Position numbers and translations under genes: made by a program. This document shows, one piece after another, positions 17,443-26,532 of a stretch of 64,000 bases of DNA (its first letter is position 1; every line of letters begins with the position of its first letter). This DNA is from CAMYOC01 sp963704875. GTDB lineage: Bacteria > Pseudomonadota > Gammaproteobacteria > Steroidobacterales > XN24. Below the pieces are notes generated by a model. The model was not told the DNA's origin, searched no databases, and saw only the letters and a list, made by a program, of their open reading frames with translations. Location: contig CAVPIA010000007.1 of assembly GCA_963704875.1 (NCBI GenBank), positions 62,001 through 126,000 on the forward strand, written 5' to 3'.

Positions 17443-19659
17443 ATGACCTCAACCGCCAAGACACCAGCACAAGCAGCGTCGATGGACGAAATGAAAGGCG
17501 CCGGCAGCGAAACCGTGATCTTCGATCTGGACAGCCCGGAGTGGTACCTGAATCGCGAATTGACCTGGCTGGAGTTTAACCGCCGGGTATTGCATGAAGC
17601 GCAGGATCCACGCAATCCGCTGCTCGAGCGGGTCAAGTTTTTGGCCATCATGAGTTCGAATCTCGATGAGTTCTTCATGAAGCGGCTCGGCGGTTTGAAG
17701 CAACAGGTTGGCGCCGGTGTGCATGAGCACTCCGCGGATGGACGTACACCAAGCGAGCAGATCGCCGTGTGTCATGAAATGGTCCGTGCCATGAAGACCG
17801 ATCAGCTGCGCCTGGCCAAGCTGTTGAGGCGCGACCTGGCGGAGCACGGGATCCGCATCAGTCGCTACTTTGAACTGAGCCAGGATGAACAGGCCAGAAT
17901 GCGCGATTACTACTTCGAGAATATCTATCCGCTGGTGACCCCGATCGTGATGGATCCTGCCCATCCGTTCCCGTTTATCTCCAATCTGTCCCTGAATCTG
18001 CTGGTGACAATCGTGCGTCCGGACGGCAAAGGCACCGCGCTGGCGCGAATAAAGGTGCCGCTGGGCTCCGGCGTCAACCGCTTCCTCGCGATTGAAGACG
18101 ACACGCATTTCGTACCGCTGGAAGATGTGATCGCCCACAATCTGGATCTGCTGTTTCCCGGTCTGAAAATCGAGCGCTGGGACGTGTTTCGCGTCACCCG
18201 CAACGCAATCACCGAGCGGTCTGAGGAGCAGGCAAACGATCTTCTGGAATTGATCGAATCGGAATTGCGTGATCGCAAGTTCGCGCCAGTGGTTCGGCTG
18301 GAAGTGTCGCCCGGCATGCCAAAGGTCCATCGTGGCATGCTCGCGGCGGAACTGGGGCTGGACGAGGCGGAAGACGTGTTTGAGGTAGAGAGCCTTATGC
18401 AAAAGCGCGATCTGTTCGAGATCGCGTTTATCGACAGACCCGAACTGCACGATCCGCCGCATCATCCGGTCGACAATGCGCGCATCGTCGGCGCGCCCAA
18501 CCTGTTCCACTTTATCCGCAGCGAAGGCCCGGTCCTGCTGCAACATCCCTACGAGTCTTTTGCGACATCGGTAGAGCGCTTCGTGCGTGAAGCGAGTCAG
18601 GATCCAAAGGTCCTGGCGATCAAGATGACGCTCTACCGTACAGCGGAGAAGTCGCGCATCGTCGACTATCTGCTGGACGCGGCGCACAACGGCAAACAGG
18701 TCGCGGTCGCCGTTGAGCTCAAGGCGCGCTTCGACGAGTCCGCCAATATTCGCTGGGCGAATCGCATGGAGCAAAACGGCATCCATGTCTCTTATGGTGT
18801 CGTTGGCCTGAAGACTCATAGCAAAGTCGTTTTTGTGGTGCGCCAGGATTACGATGGTTTACGTCGCTATGCGCACCTCGGCACCGGCAACTACCATTCC
18901 GGCACAGCCCGGATATACAGCGATTTGGGGATGCTCACCTGTGACGAGGCGATCGGGGACGACCTGACCGAGCTGTTCAACTTCCTCACCACCGGCTTTG
19001 TTCCAAACCGTGATTATCAGAAGCTCCTGCCGGCGCCAAAGCATTTGAAAAAGGGGCTGCTGGCACGGATCCAGCGCGAAATCGACCTGCATAAACCCGA
19101 CAGTCCTGGGCACATCCAGTTCAAGGTCAATGCGCTGGAAGACACCGACATCACCAAAGCCCTGTACCAGGCCTCCCAGGCCGGCGTGAGGGTAGACCTG
19201 GTCGTCCGCGATACCTGCCGCCTGCGGCCAGGCATTCCGGGCCTTTCGGAGAACGTCCGCATCATCAGCATTGTCGGCCGGTTCCTGGAGCACACCAGGA
19301 TTCTGTATTTCCGAAATGGCGGCGACGAAGAATATTTCATCGGCTCCGCAGATCTGATGAGGCGCAATCTGGAGAGCCGGGTCGAGATCGTGACGCCGGT
19401 CGAGGCGCCAAGCCTGCGCAAGCTGCTCAGGGAGATCCTCGACGTGCAGCTTGCCGACCACCGCAGCGCCTGGGAAATGCAGCCCGACGGCAGTTACGTG
19501 AAGCGAAAACCACCGGGTCGTACGCGTCCCGTGAGTTCACACGAGAAGCTGATCGCGCTGGCTGAGAAGCGCCTGAAGCAGGCAAGTCAGCTTGGCAAGA
19601 AGGTGCGCAAGAACAAGCCCGTCTCGAGCAAGGTGACTCGCGCCAAGGCCTCGAAATAG
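17443..19659 (+). CDS. ppk1: Polyphosphate kinase 1
   Basis: Reversibly polymerises the gamma-phosphate of ATP into inorganic polyphosphate. The 738-residue length is typical. The N-terminal domain has YLNRELTWLEFNRRVLHEA and SSNLDEFFMKRLGGLK. The phosphorylated catalytic histidine is His459 in GLKTHSKVVFVVR, followed by RYAHLGTGNYHSGTARIYSD and, near the end, YFIGSADLMRRNLESRVE. The C-terminus adds a short lysine-rich tail. The ATG at 17443 is chosen over a GTG at 17329 because GGGAG lies nine bases before it and because the conserved N-terminus follows closely. The 287 bases between thrB and this start hold only short direct repeats (GAGGGCCGGGA at 17179-17200). Confidence 0.96.
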   Translation: MTSTAKTPAQAASMDEMKGAGSETVIFDLDSPEWYLNRELTWLEFNRRVLHEAQDPRNPLLERVKFLAIMSSNLDEFFMKRLGGLKQQVGAGVHEHSADGRTPSEQIAVCHEMVRAMKTDQLRLAKLLRRDLAEHGIRISRYFELSQDEQARMRDYYFENIYPLVTPIVMDPAHPFPFISNLSLNLLVTIVRPDGKGTALARIKVPLGSGVNRFLAIEDDTHFVPLEDVIAHNLDLLFPGLKIERWDVFRVTRNAITERSEEQANDLLELIESELRDRKFAPVVRLEVSPGMPKVHRGMLAAELGLDEAEDVFEVESLMQKRDLFEIAFIDRPELHDPPHHPVDNARIVGAPNLFHFIRSEGPVLLQHPYESFATSVERFVREASQDPKVLAIKMTLYRTAEKSRIVDYLLDAAHNGKQVAVAVELKARFDESANIRWANRMEQNGIHVSYGVVGLKTHSKVVFVVRQDYDGLRRYAHLGTGNYHSGTARIYSDLGMLTCDEAIGDDLTELFNFLTTGFVPNRDYQKLLPAPKHLKKGLLARIQREIDLHKPDSPGHIQFKVNALEDTDITKALYQASQAGVRVDLVVRDTCRLRPGIPGLSENVRIISIVGRFLEHTRILYFRNGGDEEYFIGSADLMRRNLESRVEIVTPVEAPSLRKLLREILDVQLADHRSAWEMQPDGSYVKRKPPGRTRPVSSHEKLIALAEKRLKQASQLGKKVRKNKPVSSKVTRAKASK

Positions 19660-19783
19660 CGCGTTAGCGGGGCTGCCGATACGCAGGGATGCCGGCCGTT
19701 GCCAGTGGCGGCCGGATAGCGGAATTTACCAAGCTCCACAGGGCCAGATGCAGGGCGATATACAGGGCGCGATGGATCCCGGA

Positions 19784-20185
19784 CTAGCGGCTCATCTCTC
19801 GCAGGGCGCGCAACACATCGCGCAGGATGATCCGTCCTACCACGCGGTTATGCTTCATTACCGGAAACCCACGGTAGTAATACTGGTCGCCGCCGGCAAA
19901 CATTTTCGCCACGTGCATGATGCTGTCGTCGACATCGACGGTGGTAAACTCGGCGCGCATGACATCCGCCACACGTCCGCCCCATGAAGCATGGTAGGCA
20001 CCATGGATCGCAGCCTTGAGTGCATCCACTTCGGACAGGACACCGACCAGTGAACCCAGCTTGTCGACGACAAAGCCGCCAGCGTAGTTCCTGTCGACCA
20101 GCTGGCCGACGGCCTCGATGATATCCATCTCCGGTGAGAAGGTCAGGAAGTTCTTGCTCATGTAATCGCGAGCTTTATGCGACAT
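19784..20185 (-). CDS. Two-CBS-domain protein
   Basis: A 133-residue protein made of a tandem pair of CBS domains (a Bateman module), which bind adenosine nucleotides and act as sensors. The first CBS spans about residues 8-58 (YMSKNFLTFSPEMDIIEA to GVLSEVDALKA) and the second about residues 72-130 (VADVMRAEFTTVDVDDSI to GRIILRDVLRAL). There is no attached enzymatic or membrane domain. It follows nqrM by 24 bases on the same strand and may be the last gene of the nqr transcript. That suggests, but does not show, a link between adenylate status and the sodium pump. Confidence 0.88.
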   Translation of the reverse strand: MSHKARDYMSKNFLTFSPEMDIIEAVGQLVDRNYAGGFVVDKLGSLVGVLSEVDALKAAIHGAYHASWGGRVADVMRAEFTTVDVDDSIMHVAKMFAGGDQYYYRGFPVMKHNRVVGRIILRDVLRALREMSR

Positions 20186-20209
20186 CTGCTGATCCCCCTT
20201 GTGGCCGGC

Positions 20210-20425
20210 TCAGGCTTGTCGGGCCATTGCTGCTTTCTTCATCCTGGCCTGGCGTGCCGGGCACGGTTTTCGGCAGGCTCCAGCGCAATCAGACCCGGCG
20301 CCGGCGAACTGATTGAGGCCACCACAACTACCCTCGATCCGTCGTCCGGAAAGAAACAGACCTGACGCCAGGCCCAGAATGGCCAGCGCAAACACGACAA
20401 AACTGAGCAACACTGTGGTCAACAT
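20210..20425 (-). CDS. nqrM: Na+-NQR maturation factor NqrM
   Basis: A 71-residue protein with one N-terminal membrane helix (residues 4-26) followed by four cysteines at about 34, 47, 51 and 55 in GSCGG, SDCAG, ACRKP and PCPAR contexts. This matches NqrM (formerly DUF539), which is needed to assemble the Fe centre between NqrD and NqrE. It sits 18 bases after the nqrF stop, the usual place for the gene. The tail RMKKAAMARQ is basic. The flavin transferase gene apbE, often found between nqrF and nqrM, is missing here and must be elsewhere in the genome. Confidence 0.88.
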   Translation of the reverse strand: MLTTVLLSFVVFALAILGLASGLFLSGRRIEGSCGGLNQFAGAGSDCAGACRKPCPARQARMKKAAMARQA

Positions 20426-20443
20426 TGGTTTGCCTCGCGCACC

Positions 20444-21664
20444 CTATCCGCCAAAGTCATCGAGCAGGATATTCTCGCGTTCGACGCCCAGATCGGAGAG
20501 CATTTCCAGTACCGCCTTGTTCATCATAGGTGGTCCGCAAATATAGTATTCACAGTCTTCCGGCGCCTTGTGATCTTTCAGATAGTGTTCAAACAGCACC
20601 TCGTGAATGAACCCGGTGTAGCCGGTCCATTGATCCTCTGGCAGGGGATCTGACAGCGCCACATGCCACTGGAAATTATCGTGCCTGGCAGCCAGGGTAT
20701 CGAAGTCCTCAACGTAGAACATTTCCCGTTTACTGCGCGCGCCATACCAGAAGCTTATTTTGCGTTTGCTGTTCAGACGCCCGAGCTGATCGAAAATATG
20801 TGCCCGCATCGGGGCCATCCCGGCGCCGCCGCCGATAAATACCATTTCGGCGTCTGAGTCCTTTGCAAAAAATTCACCATATGGCCCGGATATCCACACC
20901 TTGTCGCCCGGCTTGAGGCCGAAAATATAGGATGACATCAGACCTGGCGGAGCATCCGGATCATTCGGCGGCGGGGTCGCGATACGCACGTTCAGCATCA
21001 CGATCCCTTTCTCTTCAGGATAGTTCGCCATGGAGTATGCGCGGGTCACAGTCTCGCTGGACTTGGCAACATAGCGAAACAGATTGAATCTTTCCCAATC
21101 CTCCCGGAATTGATCCGGGATATCGAACTCGGAGTATTTCTTCTGATACGGCGGGCATTCGATCTGGATGTAACCGCCGGCGCGAAAATTCAGGTCGACG
21201 CCCGCGGGAAGATCCAGCGTGAGCTCCTTGATAAAGGTGGCCACGCTTCTATTCGAGCGGACAACGCATTCCATCCGCTGGACCCCGAATACTTCACGGG
21301 GAACCTCGATTTTCATATCCTGTTTGACGGCTACCTGGCAGGACAAGCGGTCGCCATGCGCAGCTTCGCGCTTATTAATCTGACTGGTTTCAGTAGGCAG
21401 GATCGCCCCGCCCCCTTCCAGGATGCGGACCCGGCACTGGCCACAGGTGCCGCCACCGCCGCACGCCGAGGCCACAAACAGCTTAGCCTCGGCCAGGGCG
21501 CCCAGCAGCTTGCCGCCCACAGGAGCCTCGAGCACGCGCTCGCCATTGACCTCGATTTTGACCGAGCCGGTAGCCACCAGTCGCGAGCGGGCAAAGAGGA
21601 TAATGGTCACCATTGCCAATACGACAATTGTGAACATCAGCACTCCGAGAACCACAGTCTGCAT
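20444..21664 (-). CDS. nqrF: Na+-NQR subunit F, NADH dehydrogenase
   Basis: The NADH-oxidising subunit of the sodium-translocating NADH:quinone reductase; it passes electrons from NADH through FAD to a [2Fe-2S] cluster. The 406 residues have one N-terminal transmembrane helix, then a ferredoxin domain with cysteines in ASACGGGGTCGQCRV and LSCQV. The FAD-binding RAYSMANYP and NADH-binding FIGGGAGMAPMRAHI follow, then YYICGPPMMNKAV, ending in LLDDFGG. It is the last structural gene of the nqr operon, 34 bases after nqrE. Confidence 0.97.
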   Translation of the reverse strand: MQTVVLGVLMFTIVVLAMVTIILFARSRLVATGSVKIEVNGERVLEAPVGGKLLGALAEAKLFVASACGGGGTCGQCRVRILEGGGAILPTETSQINKREAAHGDRLSCQVAVKQDMKIEVPREVFGVQRMECVVRSNRSVATFIKELTLDLPAGVDLNFRAGGYIQIECPPYQKKYSEFDIPDQFREDWERFNLFRYVAKSSETVTRAYSMANYPEEKGIVMLNVRIATPPPNDPDAPPGLMSSYIFGLKPGDKVWISGPYGEFFAKDSDAEMVFIGGGAGMAPMRAHIFDQLGRLNSKRKISFWYGARSKREMFYVEDFDTLAARHDNFQWHVALSDPLPEDQWTGYTGFIHEVLFEHYLKDHKAPEDCEYYICGPPMMNKAVLEMLSDLGVERENILLDDFGG

Positions 21665-21698
21665 CAGTCGATTCCTTTTGCCCTTGCCTGCCGCCGGC

Positions 21699-22310
21699 CT
21701 ACAACTGGATACCCGAGAAAGACATGAAGGCCAGCGACATCAGACCCACCGTAATGAAGGTGATACCGAGGCCCTGCAAGCCGTCCGGAACATCGCTGTA
21801 TTTGAGCTTTTCCCTGACGCCGGCGAGCGCCACGATCGCAAGCGCCCAACCCAGGCCGCTGCCAAGTCCGTAGACCACGCTCTCACCAAAATCATAGTTG
21901 CGCTCGACCATAAACAGGGAGCCGCCGAGGATGGCGCAATTAACGGTGATCAATGGCAGGAAGATCCCCAGTGCCTGATATAGCGCAGGGAAATACTTGT
22001 CCAGCGCCATCTCCAGGATCTGGACCATCGCAGCGATCACCCCGATATAGGTAATCAGACCCAGGAAACTAAGATCCACATCGGGCATGCCGGCCCAGCT
22101 CAGCGCCCCTTCCCGAAGCAAAAAGTTGTAGATCAGATTGTTCGCCGGGACGGTTATCGTCTGCACCACAACGACCGCCAGACCCAGTCCAAGTGCGGTG
22201 CCAACCTGTTTCGATACCGCCAGGAACGTGCACATGCCGAGGAAAAAGGACAGAGCCAGATTCTCGACAAAGATCGCCCGGACCATCAGAGCAAGGTAAT
22301 TCTCCATCAC
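21699..22310 (-). CDS. nqrE: Na+-NQR subunit E
   Basis: An integral membrane subunit (203 residues, about six helices) of the sodium pump. With NqrD it forms an inverted-repeat pair that binds an intramembrane iron centre. The start NYLALMVRAIFVENLALSFF contains no cysteine itself, but GMCTF follows at about residue 26, and VNCAILGGSLFM occurs at about residue 120; these are the two conserved cysteine regions of NqrE. YGLGSGLGWALAIVALA is also characteristic. The ATG overlaps the nqrD stop in an ATGA arrangement at 22307-22310, indicating translational coupling. Confidence 0.96.
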   Translation of the reverse strand: MMENYLALMVRAIFVENLALSFFLGMCTFLAVSKQVGTALGLGLAVVVVQTITVPANNLIYNFLLREGALSWAGMPDVDLSFLGLITYIGVIAAMVQILEMALDKYFPALYQALGIFLPLITVNCAILGGSLFMVERNYDFGESVVYGLGSGLGWALAIVALAGVREKLKYSDVPDGLQGLGITFITVGLMSLAFMSFSGIQL

Positions 22311-22969
22311 AGGGCCTCAGTCCGGTGGACAACGTGGATCTGATATTCAGGCTTCTCGACCTGCGCTGGTTTCCAGCTACGCACGGCCCAGATAATCAGA
22401 CCGATAAGGATAAAAGCGCTGGGCGCGAGTAACAGCAGGCCGTTGGGGTTGTACCAGCCACCCTCGGTCACCAGCGGCAACACCTGATGGCCGAACAGGC
22501 GACCGGAGCCAAACAGCTCGCGGACGAACGCCACCAGCAGCAGAATCACGCTGTAGCCCAGTCCATGACCGATGCCGTCAAGAAAGCTCGGCCAGGGCTT
22601 GTTCGACGAGGCGAAGGCTTCAGCGCGACCCAGCACAATGCAGTTGGTGATGATCAGACCCACAAAGACCGATAATTGTTTGCTGATTTCGTATGCATAA
22701 GCCTTGAGTATCTGGTCAACGAGGATCACCAGCGAGGCGATGATCGTCATCTGGATGATGATGCGAATACTGCTTGGCATGTGGTTACGAATCAGACTGA
22801 CCGCTACGTTGGCAACCGCCAGCACAACGATTACCGCCAGGCACATGACAACTGACGGCGCCAGCTGGGTCGTGACCGCCAGAGCCGAGCAGATACCAAG
22901 GACCTGCAGCGTGATGGGATTGTTGTCCACCACAGGCGACAGCAGGATGCCCTTGCCGGAATTGCTCAT
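22307..22969 (-). CDS. nqrD: Na+-NQR subunit D
   Basis: Membrane subunit of the sodium pump, partner of NqrE at the Fe site. The protein is 220 residues from the ATG at 22967-22969, which overlaps the nqrC stop as ATGA. A longer frame extends upstream but has no support. Conserved points are NNPITLQVLGICSALAV with the first cysteine (near residue 28), ISKQLSVFVGLIITNCIVLG with the second, and DGIGHGLGYS. Hydrophobic helices cover nearly the whole length. A GGGGAG sequence lies upstream of the chosen start within the nqrC coding region. Confidence 0.96.
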   Translation of the reverse strand: MSNSGKGILLSPVVDNNPITLQVLGICSALAVTTQLAPSVVMCLAVIVVLAVANVAVSLIRNHMPSSIRIIIQMTIIASLVILVDQILKAYAYEISKQLSVFVGLIITNCIVLGRAEAFASSNKPWPSFLDGIGHGLGYSVILLLVAFVRELFGSGRLFGHQVLPLVTEGGWYNPNGLLLLAPSAFILIGLIIWAVRSWKPAQVEKPEYQIHVVHRTEAL

Positions 22970-23781
22970 ATCACGCTCTCCCCGCTTCTGATGCGTTCCA
23001 GGAATGGCCCATAGGCCTGATCGCCGAGCCAATACCTGATGAGATTGCTGACGCCATTCGCAGTCAGAGTCGCACCGGATAGCCCGTCTATCTCGTAAAC
23101 AGCGCCCGGCCGGCCCGCCGTGACCGCGCCCTTTATGACATGCAACGCGACTTTGCCCTTGTCGTCATAAACCTGTTTGCCGACCCAGTTGTTCTGCCAG
23201 CGCGGGTTGTTTATTTCCGCGCCCAGGCCCGGCGTTTCCGCATCCTGATAAAAGGTAATCCCGGAGACGGTCGTGCCGTCTTCATCCAGCGCAAGGAAGC
23301 CGTACATCGTCGACCACAGCCCATAGCCGCTGACCGGCAGGATGATCATGTTCGGCTTGTCGGCTCGGCGCACTACATACACCGGCATATACCTGGCCCG
23401 TCTGCCAAGGCTGGCGATGTCATTTTCAGGCGAAATCGCTACGCTGCTGGCCGGATCATGGGCGGCCTTCTGGAAGTCGAAAGTTTCCGGGTCAATATCA
23501 GTCGCGATCTGCCCGGTCTCCAGGTCGATAATCCGGGTTTCTACCTGGGAAAAGGACGCCTCGATTGGACGGGTCGGGTCGTACAGCCCTGCCACGCGGA
23601 GGATCTCCTGTTTCATGGCCAGGACCGCGTTGCGCTCCTGCAGCGGCCTCAGGGCAACCGCAGTTGCTGAAACCACAACCGAACAAACCAGACATAACAA
23701 GGTCGCGATAAGCACCGTCTTGACGACGCTGTCATTTGGCAGGCTGGCAAACCAGCCCTTCTCGGCGCGGGGTTCAGGCAT
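22966..23781 (-). CDS. nqrC: Na+-NQR subunit C
   Basis: Periplasm-facing subunit carrying a covalently bound FMN. From the ATG at 23779-23781 the protein has 271 residues: one N-terminal membrane helix (about residues 18-40) and a soluble FMN-binding domain. The flavinylation motif DGLSGATLT is present, with FMN expected on Thr near residue 238. GLWSTMYGFLALD and the TPGLGAEI segment are also typical. Attachment of FMN needs ApbE, whose gene is not in this window. The start overlaps the nqrB stop by eight bases; an upstream in-frame extension lies inside nqrB and is unlikely to be used. Confidence 0.96.
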   Translation of the reverse strand: MPEPRAEKGWFASLPNDSVVKTVLIATLLCLVCSVVVSATAVALRPLQERNAVLAMKQEILRVAGLYDPTRPIEASFSQVETRIIDLETGQIATDIDPETFDFQKAAHDPASSVAISPENDIASLGRRARYMPVYVVRRADKPNMIILPVSGYGLWSTMYGFLALDEDGTTVSGITFYQDAETPGLGAEINNPRWQNNWVGKQVYDDKGKVALHVIKGAVTAGRPGAVYEIDGLSGATLTANGVSNLIRYWLGDQAYGPFLERIRSGESVI

Positions 23782-24982
23782 GACGGCGATGCCTCCTGCG
23801 GATATTGGCCTGGACCACGAAGTAGTCGATAAGCGGCGCCAGCACGTTGCCAAACAGGATTGCCAGCATCATGCCCTCCGGATAGGCTGGGTTGACCACT
23901 CTGATCAACGCGCACATGACCCCGATCAGTGCGCCATAGTAGATCTTGCCGGTCGAGGTCATAGATGCGGACACAGGATCGGTGGCCATGTAAACCGCAC
24001 CGAAGGCAAATCCACCGAGCACAAAATGCCAATGCAAGGGCAATGCAAACATCGGGTTTGTGTCACTGCCGATGAGATTGAACAGGAAACTCATGGCCGC
24101 CAGGCCGATCACACAACCGAACATGATCCGCCATGAGGCGACCCTGGTATAGAGCAGGAAAAATGCGCCCAGCAGACAGGCGATCGTCGACTCAGCACCG
24201 ATCGTGCCCTGGATCGTGCCGTAAAATGCATCGCTCCAGCTGATGCCTGCAGCCGTTATTGCTTCCACACCACCGGTGAATGCCAGCGACAACGGGGTGG
24301 CGCCACTGAAGCCATCCACCGCGGTCCACACCAGATCGCCTGAGTTTTGCGCCGGATAGGCAAAAAACAGGAACGCGCGTCCGACCAGGGCCGGGTTGAG
24401 AAAATTCTTGCCGGTGCCGCCAAAGACTTCCTTGCCGATAACCACCGCAAAACTGATGCCAAGCCCAACCTGCCAGAGCGGGATGGTCGGCGGCAGTACC
24501 AGCACATACAACAGCGAGGTGACAAAGAATCCTTCGTTGACCTCGTGGTTGCGGATCACCGCGAACAGTACTTCCCAAAAACCGCCGACCACCATGGTGA
24601 CGACATATGCCGGGAAGAAGTAGAGAAAACCGTGCCAGAAGCAGGCGCCGATGCTGGAGGCATCGTAGCCGATCCCCAGTGCCGTAATGATCTCTCCGCG
24701 CCAACCCCCGATCCCGGCAAGCCCCATCTCCTGCAGCGCGAGATTGGCCTGCAGACCGATGTTGTACATGCCGGCGATCGCCACCGGCATCGCCGCCAGG
24801 AATACATAGATCATCACCCGCTTGAGGTCGATCCCGTCACGCACATGTGGCGCGCTGCGTGTCTTGTCTCCTGGTGAATAGAAGATGGTATCGACCATCT
24901 CGTACAGCGCCTGGAAGGTGTGCAGACGCCCGCCCTTGGCGAACAGGGGTTCGAGGTTGTCGAGAAATTTTCGCAGACCCAT
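23774..24982 (-). CDS. nqrB: Na+-NQR subunit B
   Basis: Main membrane subunit of the sodium pump, with a covalently bound FMN, riboflavin and the ubiquinone site. The 402 residues have multiple membrane helices. The flavinylation motif DGFSGATPLS places FMN on Thr near residue 229. NMIGLQANLAL is altered here to MYNIGLQANLAL. GTGKNFLNPALVGRAFLFFAYP and FAFGAVYMATDPVSAS are strongly conserved blocks. Its start at 24982 shares one base with the last base of the nqrA stop, so the genes are tightly coupled. Confidence 0.97.
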   Translation of the reverse strand: MGLRKFLDNLEPLFAKGGRLHTFQALYEMVDTIFYSPGDKTRSAPHVRDGIDLKRVMIYVFLAAMPVAIAGMYNIGLQANLALQEMGLAGIGGWRGEIITALGIGYDASSIGACFWHGFLYFFPAYVVTMVVGGFWEVLFAVIRNHEVNEGFFVTSLLYVLVLPPTIPLWQVGLGISFAVVIGKEVFGGTGKNFLNPALVGRAFLFFAYPAQNSGDLVWTAVDGFSGATPLSLAFTGGVEAITAAGISWSDAFYGTIQGTIGAESTIACLLGAFFLLYTRVASWRIMFGCVIGLAAMSFLFNLIGSDTNPMFALPLHWHFVLGGFAFGAVYMATDPVSASMTSTGKIYYGALIGVMCALIRVVNPAYPEGMMLAILFGNVLAPLIDYFVVQANIRRRHRRHA

Positions 24983-26331
24983 CAGCCTTCCTTCTCGATC
25001 TGATCCAGGCTTTCGCGCAGCAACGGGCCGAAATCATGCTTGCCCGGACAGACGAAAGTACACAACGCCAGGTCTTCCTCATCCAGCTCGAGCGCGCCTA
25101 ATTGTTGAGCGCTATCGGTATCGCCGACCAGGATCGCACGCAGCAATTGTGTCGGCAGGATATCCAGCGGCATCACACGCTCATAGGAGCCAATAGGAAC
25201 CATGGCCCTGGGGCTACCGTTTTGCGAGGTATCAAGATCCATTCTGCGGCTTCTCCACAGACTGGAAATAAACACATTTGTGACCGAAAACTTCTTTGGT
25301 CCGGGACGTATCCAGCCGAACAGCTCGCGTCCTTCGGCTTCCCTGATCACGCTGATCTGCAAGTGATATCGCCCCAGATACCCGGCCCAGCCGGCGGCTC
25401 GATACCCGGACAAGACAGAGCCAGAAAGCGCCCGGCAACTGACATCTTCAAGTGCGCCCTCGAGCAGTGTGCTGACATGGGCCCCCATACGGGTGCGCAG
25501 CAGACGAGGATGTCGCACCGGCGGTCCAGCCACCGAGATAACCCGCTCCAGATTCAGTTTGCCGCCGGTAAACAGGCGACCGATGGCGATTACATCCTGA
25601 TAATTCAGATGCCAGACGACACGCGCCGGGCTGGCAGGATGCAGAAAATGGATATGTGTCCCCACCAGACCGGCAGGATGCGGACCGGAGAACTCGGGCT
25701 GAGAGAATTGTTCGCGCCCGGGAACCGGAATTTCGGCACCGGCGGCGCAACATATGTAGACCGGGCCATCGAGCAGTCTTGAGACCACATCGAGTCCATC
25801 ATGAAAATCCTGATGGGCCTTCGCAATCACGACCGCCGGGTCTGCGGCAAGAGGATTGCTGTCCATCGCATTGACGAAGATCGCCGACGGGCTGGTATCC
25901 GGATTGGCAACCTTGCTGTATGGCCGTGTGCGCAACGAGGTCCACAGACCGGCATCGAGTAATTGTTCGACCACGGTTTCCCGCTCGAGGCCGGACAATT
26001 GTTCCCGGGGCCAGGCGCGAAACTCGCGCTGCGCTTCGTGTTCATCAAGCTCGATGATGATGGATTGAAGCACTCGCTTTGCACCGCGATGAATCGCTTT
26101 GATGGTGCCGCCTCCCGGCGCCACGATCTTCACTCGTGGGTTGTTCTTGTCGCTGAGCAGCGGCTGCCCCAGAGCCACGCGATCGCCGATCTCGACCAAC
26201 ATTGCAGGCTTCAGACCGACAAACGATCGCCCCATCACCGCGACCTTGCCGACCCGGGGGGCGTCATGAATGACTTGCTCTGGGACGCCCTTGAGCGGAA
26301 TGTCCAGACCGCGTTTCAACCGGATTTGCAT
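24982..26331 (-). CDS. nqrA: Na+-NQR subunit A
   Basis: Cytoplasmic subunit of the sodium pump, implicated in quinone binding. From the ATG at 26329-26331 it has 449 residues, close to the usual 446-448, starting MQIRLKRGLDIPLKGVPEQ as the family does. A 40-residue upstream extension is rejected. ISVAGPPVRHPRLLRTRMG and IGSYERVMPLDILPTQLLRA are diagnostic, and CTFVCPGKHDFGPLLR near the C-terminus is typical. It is the first gene of nqrABCDEF-nqrM. The 201 bases up to the divergent crotonase gene should contain the operon promoter; I saw no convincing hexamers. Confidence 0.97.
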   Translation of the reverse strand: MQIRLKRGLDIPLKGVPEQVIHDAPRVGKVAVMGRSFVGLKPAMLVEIGDRVALGQPLLSDKNNPRVKIVAPGGGTIKAIHRGAKRVLQSIIIELDEHEAQREFRAWPREQLSGLERETVVEQLLDAGLWTSLRTRPYSKVANPDTSPSAIFVNAMDSNPLAADPAVVIAKAHQDFHDGLDVVSRLLDGPVYICCAAGAEIPVPGREQFSQPEFSGPHPAGLVGTHIHFLHPASPARVVWHLNYQDVIAIGRLFTGGKLNLERVISVAGPPVRHPRLLRTRMGAHVSTLLEGALEDVSCRALSGSVLSGYRAAGWAGYLGRYHLQISVIREAEGRELFGWIRPGPKKFSVTNVFISSLWRSRRMDLDTSQNGSPRAMVPIGSYERVMPLDILPTQLLRAILVGDTDSAQQLGALELDEEDLALCTFVCPGKHDFGPLLRESLDQIEKEG

Positions 26332-26532
26332 GCTGCTTGGATACCTTAAGCTGATGCCGAGGACGGATCGATCAATCGAGCGAGCGAATCTTTCGCCTGA
26401 CAAAGCCCGATCCCCCGCTTGCGGACTTACAATAGATTTTAACGACGGCATGGGCGTTTGCCTAGCGCTCTGCGTCGCCAGCGACGAATGTTAGTATTTG
26501 CGGATGCTCAGAGTTACCAATGACATGCCTGT

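Noticed and set aside
17449..18819. Long minus-strand open frame (456 codons) opposite ppk1
   Set aside because: It is antisense to a well-supported PPK1, with no motifs and shadow-like composition.
19692..19715. GC-rich inverted repeat between ppk1 and the CBS gene
   Set aside because: CCGGCCG and CGGCCGG make a stem, but no T-run follows on either strand. In this G+C-rich DNA the symmetry may be chance.
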